Positions 43,971 to 52,254 of a DNA stretch of 64,000 nt are shown one piece after another (the first letter of the stretch is position 1; each line of letters starts with the position of its first letter). Both the position numbers and the translations under genes were made by a program. Source of the DNA: Aquibacillus saliphilus. GTDB taxonomy: Bacteria > Bacillota > Bacilli > Bacillales > Amphibacillaceae. Location of the stretch: NCBI RefSeq assembly GCF_020404745.1, contig NZ_JAIZAP010000004.1:62001-126000 (forward strand), in the 5' to 3' direction. The notes beneath the pieces are model-generated. The model worked only from the letters and a program-made list of their open reading frames with translations, was not told where the DNA came from and made no database searches.

Positions 43971-45032
43971 ATGGTTAAGTTAAATGTAAAAGTGATGGAT
44001 GACGGGTATGGAGATACTAAATATGTCGGTAACGATGATGCACCACACCATATTTCATCTCATGTTACATCGTTTAAGCCAAATCCTAGTAATGAATTCT
44101 CTCTAAATAATAATAAAGATAAAACAATCTACATCGCATCAGAAGTAAATGGAGAAAAATATACAATAGGAGATTACGCAGCTAAGTTAGATCCTCAGAT
44201 TAAATGGATAGGTGGAGAAAATAAACATGCTGATGATAGGTTTCCTATTTTAGCTAAAACAATTCTAGGAATGATGAACACAGAATCATTTGAGGTTATT
44301 GATATGTTAGCTATGAATTTACCTATCCGGTACGATACTCAAGAAAGAAGAGAATTGTTAACCAATATTATAAAAGGTGATCATGACTTAAGAATTTCTT
44401 ATGATGGAATTAATTTTCACAATAGAAGTATCCACGTAAAGGATGTGTTAATTAAGAAACAATCATTCGGTAGTTTTTGTTATAAAATTTTAAATGAACA
44501 GGGTGGAATAAAAGATGAGAAACTTGCTGCAGGTTTTAATGTTGTCGTAGATATTGGTGCAAGAACATTAAACATACTAACTATTGATGCCATGAAAGAA
44601 CAACCTGCACTCACTGACCATACGAATGATGGGATGTTTGAGGCTTATTTTAAAATTGCAGAAGTTTTACATGATAAATATGGAATTATTATACCAGACG
44701 GAAAGTTGCCACAGGTTATTGAAAAAGGTGAGATAAAGGGTATTGATATTAAGCCATTGATAGATATGGCATTTAAAGATCATGCAAATAACATTATATC
44801 TCTGTTAGATAAAACATTCATCCATTCATGGAGTTTTATTACCAGTTTAATAATCACAGGTGGAGGAGCAGAAATTCTTAAGCCTTATCTATTACAAGCA
44901 TTCGAGCAACGTAATGTACAGAAAATATTCTTAAATAGATATGCTAATGCTCAGGGACTAAGATGGTTTGCATTACGTCAGGTTATGAAAAATGAGAAAA
45001 GTAAAAGGGTATCTGTAAAGATTGGGAGGTAA
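43971..45032 (+). CDS. parM: ParM/Alp-type actin-like partition ATPase
   Basis: Start chosen at the ATG 7 bases after GGGAGG; the ORF opens 15 bp earlier without support. 353 aa. Actin-like nucleotide motifs: phosphate 1 DDGYGDTKY (residues ~9-17), phosphate 2 VVDIGARTLNIL (~191-202), adenosine motif LIITGGGAE (~292-300). Intermediate part LAMNLPIRYDTQERRELL is typical of ParM/StbA relatives. It would polymerise to push sister plasmids apart, with the RHH protein next to it as adaptor and the repeats at 45345-45468 as centromere. Confidence 0.85.
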   Translation: MVKLNVKVMDDGYGDTKYVGNDDAPHHISSHVTSFKPNPSNEFSLNNNKDKTIYIASEVNGEKYTIGDYAAKLDPQIKWIGGENKHADDRFPILAKTILGMMNTESFEVIDMLAMNLPIRYDTQERRELLTNIIKGDHDLRISYDGINFHNRSIHVKDVLIKKQSFGSFCYKILNEQGGIKDEKLAAGFNVVVDIGARTLNILTIDAMKEQPALTDHTNDGMFEAYFKIAEVLHDKYGIIIPDGKLPQVIEKGEIKGIDIKPLIDMAFKDHANNIISLLDKTFIHSWSFITSLIITGGGAEILKPYLLQAFEQRNVQKIFLNRYANAQGLRWFALRQVMKNEKSKRVSVKIGR

Positions 45033-45038
45033 GTGGTA

Positions 45039-45344
45039 ATGAAGACGAGAAGAACAGTTTATATGAGTCCGAGTAAAGATGCTGATTTAGATAATTATAT
45101 AAAACAATTCGAAAAGAGACTCACCTTCTCTCACATAATAAAAGAATTGGCTAGGGATGGAATCAAATATCGGAAACTACAAAAGTCTGGGAGGATTGTT
45201 GAAGAATATGTACGTCCAGAATCAGGGTATGACAAAGTAATACAAAGTAATACCTCAAAAAATGAACAAGATTTTTCAAATGTAAAATTGGAGAAAAAAG
45301 AGGTGAAAAAAGAGGAGTTGGAAAATCGATTAGATGAATTTTGA
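45039..45344 (+). CDS. parR: ParR-like ribbon-helix-helix adaptor
   Basis: ATG with GGGAGG nine bases upstream, overlapping region of the parM stop. 101 aa: MKTRRTVYMSPSKDADLDNYIKQF and LTFSHIIKELARDGIKYRKL give a strand and two helices, the RHH fold, followed by a charged C-terminal tail (KLEKKEVKKEELENRLDEF) that could bind the filament end. Size and order after the ATPase are those of parMR loci. Likely binds the repeats just downstream and may autoregulate. Confidence 0.8.
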   Translation: MKTRRTVYMSPSKDADLDNYIKQFEKRLTFSHIIKELARDGIKYRKLQKSGRIVEEYVRPESGYDKVIQSNTSKNEQDFSNVKLEKKEVKKEELENRLDEF

Positions 45345-45468
45345 TTCCGTTTTTCCCTATTTTCCCAATTTCCGTTTTTCCCATTAATTTTAGGGAAAAT
45401 AGGAATAAAACCCTTATTTTACAGGGATTTTAGTATATGTATTTGAGGGAATTTCGGGAAAAACGAAA
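45345..45468. repeat. parC-like centromere repeats
   Basis: TTCCGTTTTTCCC occurs at 45345-45357 and 45370-45382 (25-bp period), with GGGAAAAACGAAA in inverted orientation at 45456-45468. A second inverted pair is CCTATTTTCCC (45356-45366) and GGGAAAATAGG (45393-45403). Directly follows parR, where a centromere is expected in loci with downstream parC. Confidence 0.7.
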
Positions 45469-45521
45469 CTGATTAGCGTCTAAATTGGGTATGATTTGGG
45501 GTGTCAGAAGGGGGTGATTTT

Positions 45522-46070
45522 TTGACTAAATTTCCGATTACTTCAAAATTTAATGCAGACGATTCTTTCCGAGATCACATCCACAAGGGAGTTGATTTTG
45601 CCTTCCCACGAGATACTGAGTTGAGGTCGATTATGGATGGAGTAGTGGATAGAGTTATCATGGTTGATAATGGAACTAGTTGGGGTAAAGCTGTCTTTGT
45701 TAAATTTGAAAATGGAATGACTGGAATATATGCACATATGAATAAGACAATTGTTCACAAAGGAGATAGCGTTGAAGTTGGAGAATTATTAGGTTATTCA
45801 GGAAACACTGGTGCAACTTTTGGGCAGAACGGTGGATATCATCTTCACTTTGGACTAAAGGATATTAATGGAGATTACATTAATCCAGAACCATATATTC
45901 CCCTGATTCAGAATATGGATAAACTACAAGAATTTTCAGATAACTTTCAAGTAGGCAATTTTAGCAAGTTAGACCATACAGAAATATTCAATCAAGCGAT
46001 GGATAGTTTTGGCAATTCTTTATTGGATTTAAAAATAAACATGATTAATCTACTACCTTATATCTTTTGA
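45522..46070 (+). CDS. M23 (LytM-type) metallopeptidase without signal peptide
   Basis: TTG start with AGGGGGTG a few bases upstream is preferred to the GTG seven codons earlier. 182 aa. M23 zinc motifs: HKGVDFAF (H-x3-D) near residue 23 and YHLHFGLKD (HxH) near 109, with GMTGIYAHM and GYSGNTGATFGQNGG between. Cuts peptidoglycan cross-links. The last ~55 residues are unknown and helical. No signal peptide or membrane segment is visible. Its neighbours (partition genes before, DNA-transfer-like genes after) suggest a wall hydrolase for DNA transfer, but a phage tail or lysis part cannot be excluded. Confidence 0.8.
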   Translation: MTKFPITSKFNADDSFRDHIHKGVDFAFPRDTELRSIMDGVVDRVIMVDNGTSWGKAVFVKFENGMTGIYAHMNKTIVHKGDSVEVGELLGYSGNTGATFGQNGGYHLHFGLKDINGDYINPEPYIPLIQNMDKLQEFSDNFQVGNFSKLDHTEIFNQAMDSFGNSLLDLKINMINLLPYIF

Positions 46071-46200
46071 GCACTTCCAATGTTTTATACATTTGGTCTT
46101 TAGTTACACCAGTGTCTTTTAAATCATGCATGACTAAATATTCAATCTCACGTAATTTTTCCTCATATTTAGGAACTGCTTTATCGAAATCAAAAAACAT
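46045..46200 (-). CDS. Small helical protein on the opposite strand (51 aa)
   Basis: GGAG ribosome binding site and ATG, MFFDFDKAVPKYEEKLREIEYLVMHDLKDTGVTKDQMYKTLEVLKRY. Overlaps the 3' end of the M23 gene by 26 bp tail to tail. Pattern of charged helices. Function unknown; it is part of a short minus-strand unit with the ORF at 46229-46291. Confidence 0.5.
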   Translation of the reverse strand: MFFDFDKAVPKYEEKLREIEYLVMHDLKDTGVTKDQMYKTLEVLKRYKVVD

Positions 46201-46228
46201 ATCCGATCACTCCATTTCATATATATTA

Positions 46229-46291
46229 TTATCCTTTACGTCCTTTATCTGCTAATTCTTGAATAATTTGTTCAATGTCTTTCTCTTCCAT
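46229..46291 (-). CDS. Very small ORF (20 aa)
   Basis: MEEKDIEQIIQELADKGRKG with an AAAGGGATG ribosome-binding-like sequence. It precedes the 51-aa gene on the same strand by 29 bp. Coding is possible but its length makes this weak. Confidence 0.3.
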   Translation of the reverse strand: MEEKDIEQIIQELADKGRKG

Positions 46292-46319
46292 TGTTTTATC
46301 ATCCCTTTCTAATTATATT
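46291..46319 (+). promoter_or_regulatory. Promoter of the 46346-46771 regulator
   Basis: TTGTTT (46291-46296), 17 bp, TATATT (46314-46319), 27 bp before the ATG. Confidence 0.5.
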
Positions 46320-46345
46320 ATGTCCAAAATAAAAGAGGTGTATTC

Positions 46346-46771
46346 ATGAAGGAATTAAAAATTAATTTAAAGGATGAAACATATGAGAGTATAGAACGAA
46401 TAATCACTTGGTTAAATTTAAATAATCAAATTAAATCTCCTGATAAACCAAATGATTATACAATTGAAGAGATAGTAAGAGGATTTATTATTTCTAAGGT
46501 GGAAGAGTTTAGCCATTTTGATGATATTAACCCTTTATTAATTCAAGACATTGATAAAAACTCAATAATTAAAAATAGATTTAAGGAAATTTCTAAAAAT
46601 CAGAATATTACTATTAAGCAAGTGGCTGATCAGTTAGACATGAAACCTCCTAATGTTAGTAAGATATGGAATAATAAATCTCAGCCAAGAATGGAATTAT
46701 TTATTAAGATATGGATAATACTTGGATGTCCAAAGTTACAGGATTGTTTATATATTGTAGAAGAAGATTAA
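46346..46771 (+). CDS. Regulator with N-terminal RHH-like and C-terminal XRE helix-turn-helix
   Basis: 141 aa. Residues 1-25 (KELKINLKDETYESIERIITWL) look like a ribbon-helix start. Residues ~72-135 hold an XRE HTH: IIKNRFKEISKNQNITIKQVADQLDMKPPNVSKIWNNKS, then ELFIKIWIILGCPKLQDCLYI. RBS AGAGGTG before ATG. Monocistronic, with its own promoter and terminator, so a free-standing switch that could control the DUF932/transfer operon right after it. Confidence 0.75.
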   Translation: MKELKINLKDETYESIERIITWLNLNNQIKSPDKPNDYTIEEIVRGFIISKVEEFSHFDDINPLLIQDIDKNSIIKNRFKEISKNQNITIKQVADQLDMKPPNVSKIWNNKSQPRMELFIKIWIILGCPKLQDCLYIVEED

Positions 46772-46799
46772 GTTTAATCAACTTAGTCTTCTTTTTTTA
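46758..46799 (+). terminator. Rho-independent terminator
   Basis: AGAAGATTAAGT and ACTTAGTCTTCT form an imperfect stem around TTAATCA, followed by TTTTTTT. Includes the end of the regulator gene. Confidence 0.8.
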
Positions 46800-46889
46800 T
46801 TTAGTTGTAATAAGACAAGCACATTCGCCCATATGATTAAATATAATAAAATTAAGAAAATTATCAAAAACATTATGGAGGTTTTATAA

Positions 46890-47885
46890 ATGAAAACTTT
46901 GGACGATGTTTTGAAAGAGATGGAAGAAATTGAAAATGATCGTGAAGATATTGACTTATCATTAAACACATTGAATATGAGAGATGACGGAATAATCCAA
47001 TCACGAACGTATGGGGAATTTAATCCTTCCGAGGTTACTATTAAGAAATTATGCAATCTTTATAAATTAAACCACAGCCACATGAAAACATTAGTAAATG
47101 AAGGAAGGTATGACCTAGTATCTAGTCAGTTTAATCATTTCCTAAGTGGAGATGACAGAATGATGAAAATGAGAACTGTTCAAGGCAATCGTATTAAAGG
47201 GTTTGTTGGAATGAATTATAAGAAATTTGATGATTATGATTTATTCAATCTTGTTAACGATTATCTAGTTGATAACGAATTAGATTACGATGTGAAGATA
47301 CTCAACAAAGATGATGAGCATACAAGAATTAGATTAATGTTAAATGATGTAGATTCAAATATGGGGATGGCTCATGAAAATGGAATAGATTATGATATTG
47401 TTCAAGGTGGTATCGAAATAACTAATAGTGAGATTGGATCAAATGGTATTGGACTTAATAGTTTAGTCTATCGTCAAGTTTGTAGTAATGGAATGATGGG
47501 TTTGATTGGAGATGAAGATAATAAAGAAATATTTCATAAACGTGGAAATGATTTCAGTCCTTTTGCAAGAAGGAATAGTTTAAATAGTGGTATTGAAAAG
47601 GCGGTTGATCAATCAAACAATAGTATCAAATTATTTGAGAGAACAAAAAACATTGAAGTTAAGAACCCCAAAGAAGAATTTAATCGTATTAGTAGTAGAT
47701 ATAAATTAGGTCAGCACCATGTTAGTTCATTAATGGATATGTATTCTCAAGAACCACAAGAAAATTATTACGGTATTATAAATGCTATCTCTAGACACGC
47801 AGATAGAAACTTTAAAACAGATTATAAAAATCGGGCTAAGTTTGAATTTATGGCAAGTGATATTTTGAATAAAGTAGCAAACTAA
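46890..47885 (+). CDS. DUF932-family (phage/plasmid-type) protein
   Basis: 331 aa. Centre and C-terminus fit DUF932: MRTVQGNRIKGFVGMNYKKFDDYDLFNLV, GIDYDIVQGGIEITNSEIGSNGIGLNSLVYRQVCSNGMMG and LLISDILNKVA-like end. The N-terminal helix (LDDVLKEMEEIENDREDIDL) is a short coiled coil. These proteins occur next to plasmid transfer and replication genes and in phages; molecular role unknown. It is the first gene of the putative transfer cluster, with GGAGG 8 bases before the ATG. Confidence 0.7.
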   Translation: MKTLDDVLKEMEEIENDREDIDLSLNTLNMRDDGIIQSRTYGEFNPSEVTIKKLCNLYKLNHSHMKTLVNEGRYDLVSSQFNHFLSGDDRMMKMRTVQGNRIKGFVGMNYKKFDDYDLFNLVNDYLVDNELDYDVKILNKDDEHTRIRLMLNDVDSNMGMAHENGIDYDIVQGGIEITNSEIGSNGIGLNSLVYRQVCSNGMMGLIGDEDNKEIFHKRGNDFSPFARRNSLNSGIEKAVDQSNNSIKLFERTKNIEVKNPKEEFNRISSRYKLGQHHVSSLMDMYSQEPQENYYGIINAISRHADRNFKTDYKNRAKFEFMASDILNKVAN

Positions 47886-47901
47886 TAAGGAGGAATTTAA
47901 A

Positions 47902-48111
47902 ATGATTACACCATTAATTACATTGGGTGGAGTTGCAGTTTTATGTAGTGCAGGTTACGCATTAGTTACAGCTTTTAATTGGTTAGATGAAGTGGAAATT
48001 GAGCCAAGAAATAAAAAGGTGAAGGTAGGTAAGGAGAAAAAAGAAATAAAGGAGGACTCCAACGATGACAAAATTAGTAATCTCGGCAAAAGACTTAGAT
48101 CAGGGTCTTAA
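47902..48111 (+). CDS. Small membrane protein of the transfer-like cluster (69 aa)
   Basis: One transmembrane helix (residues ~3-24, TPLITLGGVAVLCSAGYALVT), then a very charged Lys/Glu tail. AGGAGG before the ATG. Its 3' end overlaps the next gene by 47 bp. In type IV secretion clusters this slot often holds small membrane subunits; no family match. Confidence 0.6.
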   Translation: MITPLITLGGVAVLCSAGYALVTAFNWLDEVEIEPRNKKVKVGKEKKEIKEDSNDDKISNLGKRLRSGS

Positions 48112-48556
48112 TTATAAGCCATTCCATCCGATTCAATTTAATAACAAAGTTTTTATTCAACAAAATCTAAAACAGGAGGTGAGAAGAAAGAATATAGGCA
48201 AACTAAACAAAGTAGGAATATTACCGTTAATGTTGGGAACAATGTTGATTCCAGAAATGGTATTAGCAGCACCAGTAACGGATACAAATATACTTTTCGA
48301 TCCAAACAAGATAATGGATTACGGGTTAGCAATCGCAGTAGCAACTGTAGCAATAGGGGCAGGGGCAAGTATGGTATTCCTGTCTCTAGCAGGGATAATG
48401 AGAATGTTAAGAAAGAAACAATTCGCAAAAGAGTGGAGGTCAGACATAATAAGCGGATTCATTCAGGTAATGATAGCAATCCCAGTCACCTTTTCCATAT
48501 GGTATCTAGGAACAATCCTCTTCGGAAACTTAGGACACTTAGAAGGACTATTCTAA
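48065..48556 (+). CDS. Secreted/membrane protein, VirB2/TrbC-like layout
   Basis: 163 aa with AAGGAGG before the ATG. A long basic n-region (~45 residues, ending RRKNIGKLNK) precedes a signal-like segment (VGILPLMLGTMLIPEMVLAA, cleavage after LAA). Then two hydrophobic helices (DYGLAIAVATVAIGAGASMVFLSLAGI and IISGFIQVMIAIPVTFSIWYLGTILF) flank a basic loop (RMLRKKQFAKEWR). Long leader plus two helices resembles pilin-type VirB2/TrbC proteins. The family is inferred from topology only. Confidence 0.55.
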   Translation: MTKLVISAKDLDQGLNYKPFHPIQFNNKVFIQQNLKQEVRRKNIGKLNKVGILPLMLGTMLIPEMVLAAPVTDTNILFDPNKIMDYGLAIAVATVAIGAGASMVFLSLAGIMRMLRKKQFAKEWRSDIISGFIQVMIAIPVTFSIWYLGTILFGNLGHLEGLF

Positions 48557-49674
48557 AAACCACAATTATTCCGTTCGCAGTAGTATCCACAACATTTCTT
48601 ACCGCATTTACTGACAAAGCCTACGCTAATTCCTTCTTTGATAAAAATGTAGATACGTATAAGTCACCATCATTTGTTGACGAATCTGTTTGGGAAAGTA
48701 TTAAACGAGTTTTCGCAACTATAGGAGATGCCTTTGATTGGATGAAAAATATTAAAGAAAACCTACCAGCGTTAACGTTTGATTGGATGGCTTCGACTTA
48801 CGAAATTATAACAGCACTAATTTTAAAAACACCATTATGGATATTTGATAATACTTGGTTTGACAATACAACATATTTATTTAGTCTTATAGCAATCAGT
48901 GTTGTAACTATACTAACTTCAATTGAAGGCATGAAACGAATGTGTAAAAAAGAATCGATGGATATTCAGACTATTGCTAAAAGATGGTTTATAGTTGCAG
49001 GACTAAGCACTATTGTTCCTTATCTATTTAAGAAAGGATTCCAAGCATTAAATTGGGTATCAGAAAAGATAATTGGATTAAGTTCTCATAGTATGACAAA
49101 TGTATTAGAAGAAGCCGTAGCACCTTTTGACTTATTCGTCTTATTACTATTTAACATTGTTATGATAGGTGTAGCTATCCCTATACTATTAAAGAATGCG
49201 AAAAGATTCTTTGACATACTCACATTGTCCGTATTAGCACCAATGGCAGGTGTAGCTTGGATATTTAATTCTTACAACCACCTATTCAAACAATGGTGGG
49301 CTAATTTGAAAGATAAATCACTCGTTCAAATTGTATATGCTTTTTACCTACTATTAATTGGATTATTTATATATGGAGTACCGACACCTCCTACGACTAC
49401 TGGTTCGTTAATTAAAATATTAATGGTCATAGGTGGTTTTTATCGGTTAGTTGATCCGCCAAATATTCTCCATAGACAAATGAATCATGGTCAAAGCATT
49501 ATGGAGCTAGGTAGTCAGGTTAAGAAGTCAACAAATAAAGTTAAAGATGGTTATAAACTAGGTCATGGAATAACAAAGAATTCAGCTATTGCTTTCAAGA
49601 AGTTTATGGATATCGGCAAACCTGTAGTTATAACTAAGCCAAATACTCGTATGAGTAGGAATCACGGAAAGTAA
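48433..49674 (+). CDS. Polytopic membrane protein, VirB6/TrbL-like
   Basis: 413 aa from GTG at 48433. The ATG at 48499 (391 aa) is equally possible; both overlap the previous gene, by 124 or 58 bp. A signal peptide is clear: basic RKLRTLRRTILK, hydrophobic TTIIPFAVVSTTFLTAF and cleavage after KAYA. It is followed by ~5 membrane helices (e.g. YLFSLIAISVVTILTSI, LFVLLLFNIVMIGVAIPILL, LVQIVYAFYLLLIGLFIYGV, LIKILMVIGGFYRLV). The large loop between helices includes WFIVAGLSTIVPYLFKKGFQ. Topology is that of the channel protein VirB6/TrbL. Role in DNA transfer is inferred. Confidence 0.6.
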   Translation: MEVRHNKRIHSGNDSNPSHLFHMVSRNNPLRKLRTLRRTILKTTIIPFAVVSTTFLTAFTDKAYANSFFDKNVDTYKSPSFVDESVWESIKRVFATIGDAFDWMKNIKENLPALTFDWMASTYEIITALILKTPLWIFDNTWFDNTTYLFSLIAISVVTILTSIEGMKRMCKKESMDIQTIAKRWFIVAGLSTIVPYLFKKGFQALNWVSEKIIGLSSHSMTNVLEEAVAPFDLFVLLLFNIVMIGVAIPILLKNAKRFFDILTLSVLAPMAGVAWIFNSYNHLFKQWWANLKDKSLVQIVYAFYLLLIGLFIYGVPTPPTTTGSLIKILMVIGGFYRLVDPPNILHRQMNHGQSIMELGSQVKKSTNKVKDGYKLGHGITKNSAIAFKKFMDIGKPVVITKPNTRMSRNHGK

Positions 49675-49689
49675 AAAGGAGGATAAATA

Positions 49690-49812
49690 ATGACACAAAT
49701 TGAATTGGTTATCTTATTAAATACTGTTGCGTTAATTATAAGTAGTGTTACAAGTATCATGCAATCACAAACAGTATTTAAGGTTGTGAAAAATGATGAA
49801 TGGAAATCATAA
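49690..49812 (+). CDS. Small membrane protein (40 aa)
   Basis: AGGAGG then ATG: MTQIELVILLNTVALIISSV, one hydrophobic helix, ending FKVVKNDEWKS. The stop overlaps the start of the FtsK-like gene. Too short for the usual ORF cutoff but well supported by RBS and tight packing. Confidence 0.6.
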   Translation: MTQIELVILLNTVALIISSVTSIMQSQTVFKVVKNDEWKS

Positions 49813-52027
49813 AGTCAATTTTCCGTTAAAGTCTATTACTACAACCAATATTGAAGAGGATTTATCTATATTATTAAATAAAATTGATCATTCTATATTT
49901 GGAGTAGAGGTTGGGATTAACAACTATGGGGTAAATAAATTTATTATTACCCCCGCCCACCTTCTAACAAATAAGAACCAGACAACTGTGGACACGAGAG
50001 GGGGTCAATTTGAATCTTATAATTGTTTCGAGGGTTGCTTATCCTCACCATACTTTTTACCTCTTAGGATTGACTTAAACGGACATTTTGAAAAACAAAT
50101 TAATTTATTGAAGGAAATAGTTAAAAAAGATGAGGATATTGTTATTTTGTGGTTGTTTAAGAAGAAATATCAATGGAAATACAACGCATTAGACATGTAT
50201 AGAAGCTATTTAAAAGGGAATGATTACCCCTCTACTGTTCCATTTGTACGTAATATTCAACAAAAAACCATTAAAGGACTAGATAAATTAGCTAGTTTTG
50301 AGTCAAATAGAGAGTATTCAGAAGATGTTGAACAGAAAATATTAGATAAGGGATTTGATTCTCAATTAAAAGTGTTGGTTAAATCAGATAGGCATAAGGA
50401 GATAACAGAATTGATTCATTTACTATTAGAAAAGTATGATTCTCATAATAGACTACGATTAAGCAATATTAAAGTAGATAATCCTTATAATTTTATTAAT
50501 CAAGGACAAATGTTGAGTTTATCTGAAATATATTCATTATTTGGAGGGAAAGCTAAGGAGTTTATTAAACCAGAACAAGAAATAGATGTGATTGACAAGA
50601 ATTCAACACCCTCTACCCCAATATCGGATAATATTATTGAATTATTGCCTTATTTAAAGAAAGAAGAAGTAAAGATAGATGAGTCTTTAGTGGAGAAGTT
50701 AGCTGAATCGATGAAAAAGGTTGGAATTATTAAACAGGCAAGATTATATGACGCAACAATACAATCAGGATCAAGATTAACTGTTATTACATCCAAACTG
50801 CCACCAGATGTTAATTTTAGCAAGATTGAGTCTAAGTCTAAAGATATTCGTGTTAACCTAGGTGTTCAATCATTAGGAATTGAGCAAGGAGATGTTGCCG
50901 GAACAATTAAATTCTCTATTCCTAATAATAATCATCAAATAATATCTTTACGAGAGATGATAGAAAGAAAAGATTTTCAGGAATTTAAAAAGAATAACCC
51001 ATTAGCATTTATTGTTGGAATGGATGAATTGAACAGTCCTATTTATTTGTCATTAGCTAAATTAGTCCATTTGTTGATTGCAGGTTCTACTGGCAGTGGT
51101 AAATCCGTTTTCATTAACACTGTACTAACCGTATTATTGATGTGCTATAAGCCAAATGAGTTAAGAATGTTTTTAATTGACCCTAAGCAAGTAGAGTTAT
51201 CACAGTATCAAGATTTCCCACACGTGCAAAAAGTAATAACCGATATGAGTGAAACCATAACATTATTAGAATCATTGGCTGTTGAAATGGATAGAAGATA
51301 TGACAAATTTGGCGAGTTTAAAGGTGTTAAAAATATAATTGATTATAATAAACAATCAAAAAAGAAGATGCAATATATTGTGATTGCGATAGATGAGTTT
51401 AAAGATTTAAAAGATCAGTATCCCGATGTAGATAGCTATGTTGGAAGATTAGGTCAGAAGGCGAGAGCAGCAGGTATTCATTTAATTGTTGCTACTCAAA
51501 GACCTAGTGCAGATGTTATTGAAGGAACAACGAAATCTAATTTACAAAATGCTATTAGTTTTAATCTAGGGAGTAATAGAAATTATAGGACTGTATTTGA
51601 TGAGGGAATTCCATATGAGAACTTATTAGGTAATGGAGATGGCGTTATGAGAATAGAGGGGTATCCAAAAGAATTCCAACGTTTCCAAAGTAGTATTATC
51701 CATCCAGATGGGAAAGAAGAGGGAAAAATATTTGATTCATTAATTCAATACTACAAAGAAAAAGATTATGATATAGGTGAAGAAATTCCTATTGGAGATG
51801 AAGGAAGGCAGGACATACCTTTGATAGACCAACTTAAAACGATTATAGCTACTACAAAGAATACAAGGATAGGCGAATTGAGAAAGGACTTAGGCGTAAA
51901 AGGAACGACTATGACAGATTTATTTAATCAATTAATAGAAGAAGGTTGGATAAAACGCCATAATTCAAAAGCAAAAGGTTATGAGTTAATAGCAGATGAG
52001 GAAATATTAAAAGAATGGCAACAGTGA
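49793..52027 (+). CDS. FtsK/SpoIIIE/TraB-type DNA translocase
   Basis: 744 aa (ATG at 49793 or 49796). The N-terminal ~400 residues include a DnaJ-less soluble part and the FtsK beta-type segment. Walker A LIAGSTGSGKSVFIN near residue 430, Walker B YIVIAIDEFKDL near 530, then HLIVATQRPSADVIEGTTKSNL and GNGDGVMRIEGYP typical of FtsK. The C-terminal ~55 residues (TRIGELRKDLGVKGTTMTDLFNQLIEEGWIKRH) form a winged helix like FtsK gamma and Streptomyces TraB, which read DNA repeats. No transmembrane helices, unlike TcpA coupling proteins. Likely moves double-stranded DNA at the membrane together with the membrane proteins encoded upstream. Confidence 0.85.
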   Translation: MMNGNHKVNFPLKSITTTNIEEDLSILLNKIDHSIFGVEVGINNYGVNKFIITPAHLLTNKNQTTVDTRGGQFESYNCFEGCLSSPYFLPLRIDLNGHFEKQINLLKEIVKKDEDIVILWLFKKKYQWKYNALDMYRSYLKGNDYPSTVPFVRNIQQKTIKGLDKLASFESNREYSEDVEQKILDKGFDSQLKVLVKSDRHKEITELIHLLLEKYDSHNRLRLSNIKVDNPYNFINQGQMLSLSEIYSLFGGKAKEFIKPEQEIDVIDKNSTPSTPISDNIIELLPYLKKEEVKIDESLVEKLAESMKKVGIIKQARLYDATIQSGSRLTVITSKLPPDVNFSKIESKSKDIRVNLGVQSLGIEQGDVAGTIKFSIPNNNHQIISLREMIERKDFQEFKKNNPLAFIVGMDELNSPIYLSLAKLVHLLIAGSTGSGKSVFINTVLTVLLMCYKPNELRMFLIDPKQVELSQYQDFPHVQKVITDMSETITLLESLAVEMDRRYDKFGEFKGVKNIIDYNKQSKKKMQYIVIAIDEFKDLKDQYPDVDSYVGRLGQKARAAGIHLIVATQRPSADVIEGTTKSNLQNAISFNLGSNRNYRTVFDEGIPYENLLGNGDGVMRIEGYPKEFQRFQSSIIHPDGKEEGKIFDSLIQYYKEKDYDIGEEIPIGDEGRQDIPLIDQLKTIIATTKNTRIGELRKDLGVKGTTMTDLFNQLIEEGWIKRHNSKAKGYELIADEEILKEWQQ

Positions 52028-52127
52028 GCACGAGAGAGTATCAAATTTAAACGATAATATACTTTTGAGGGAGTAATTCATAAAGAGATTAGAGTGGCTT
52101 AGAGATGATTATATGGAGCCATATTGA

Positions 52128-52165
52128 GATAGGTATTTAAATATTGATACTTATCTTAATATTTT
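52128..52165 (+). terminator. Terminator-like stem after the translocase gene
   Basis: GATAGGTAT and ATACTTATC form an 8 of 9 bp stem, then TTAATATTTTTTATAA. Ends the transfer-like operon before the recombinase promoter. Confidence 0.55.
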
Positions 52166-52166
52166 T

Positions 52167-52188
52167 TATAATAAATTTTTATTTATAA
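52167..52188 (-). promoter_or_regulatory. Dispersed AT-rich element (variant), minus orientation
   Basis: Minus strand TTATAAATAAAAATTTATTA, directly upstream of the -35 of the recombinase-like gene; a candidate autoregulatory site. Confidence 0.5.
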
Positions 52189-52189
52189 G

Positions 52190-52218
52190 TTGACAATTGA
52201 TTGATTTGTTCGTATAAT
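52190..52218 (+). promoter_or_regulatory. Consensus promoter of the recombinase-like gene
   Basis: TTGACA (52190-52195), 17-bp spacer, TATAAT (52213-52218): a full consensus promoter, the strongest in the window. Confidence 0.9.
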
Positions 52219-52254
52219 AAGTAATATAGGACATTAATTATGGGAGGATTACAC

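Noticed and set aside
46067-46255. Plus-strand 62-aa ORF after the M23 gene
   Set aside because: The minus-strand 51-aa frame with an RBS explains the sequence better.
46778-47056. Minus-strand ORF opposite the DUF932 gene start
   Set aside because: It overlaps a terminator and a well-supported coding start on the other strand and has no RBS.
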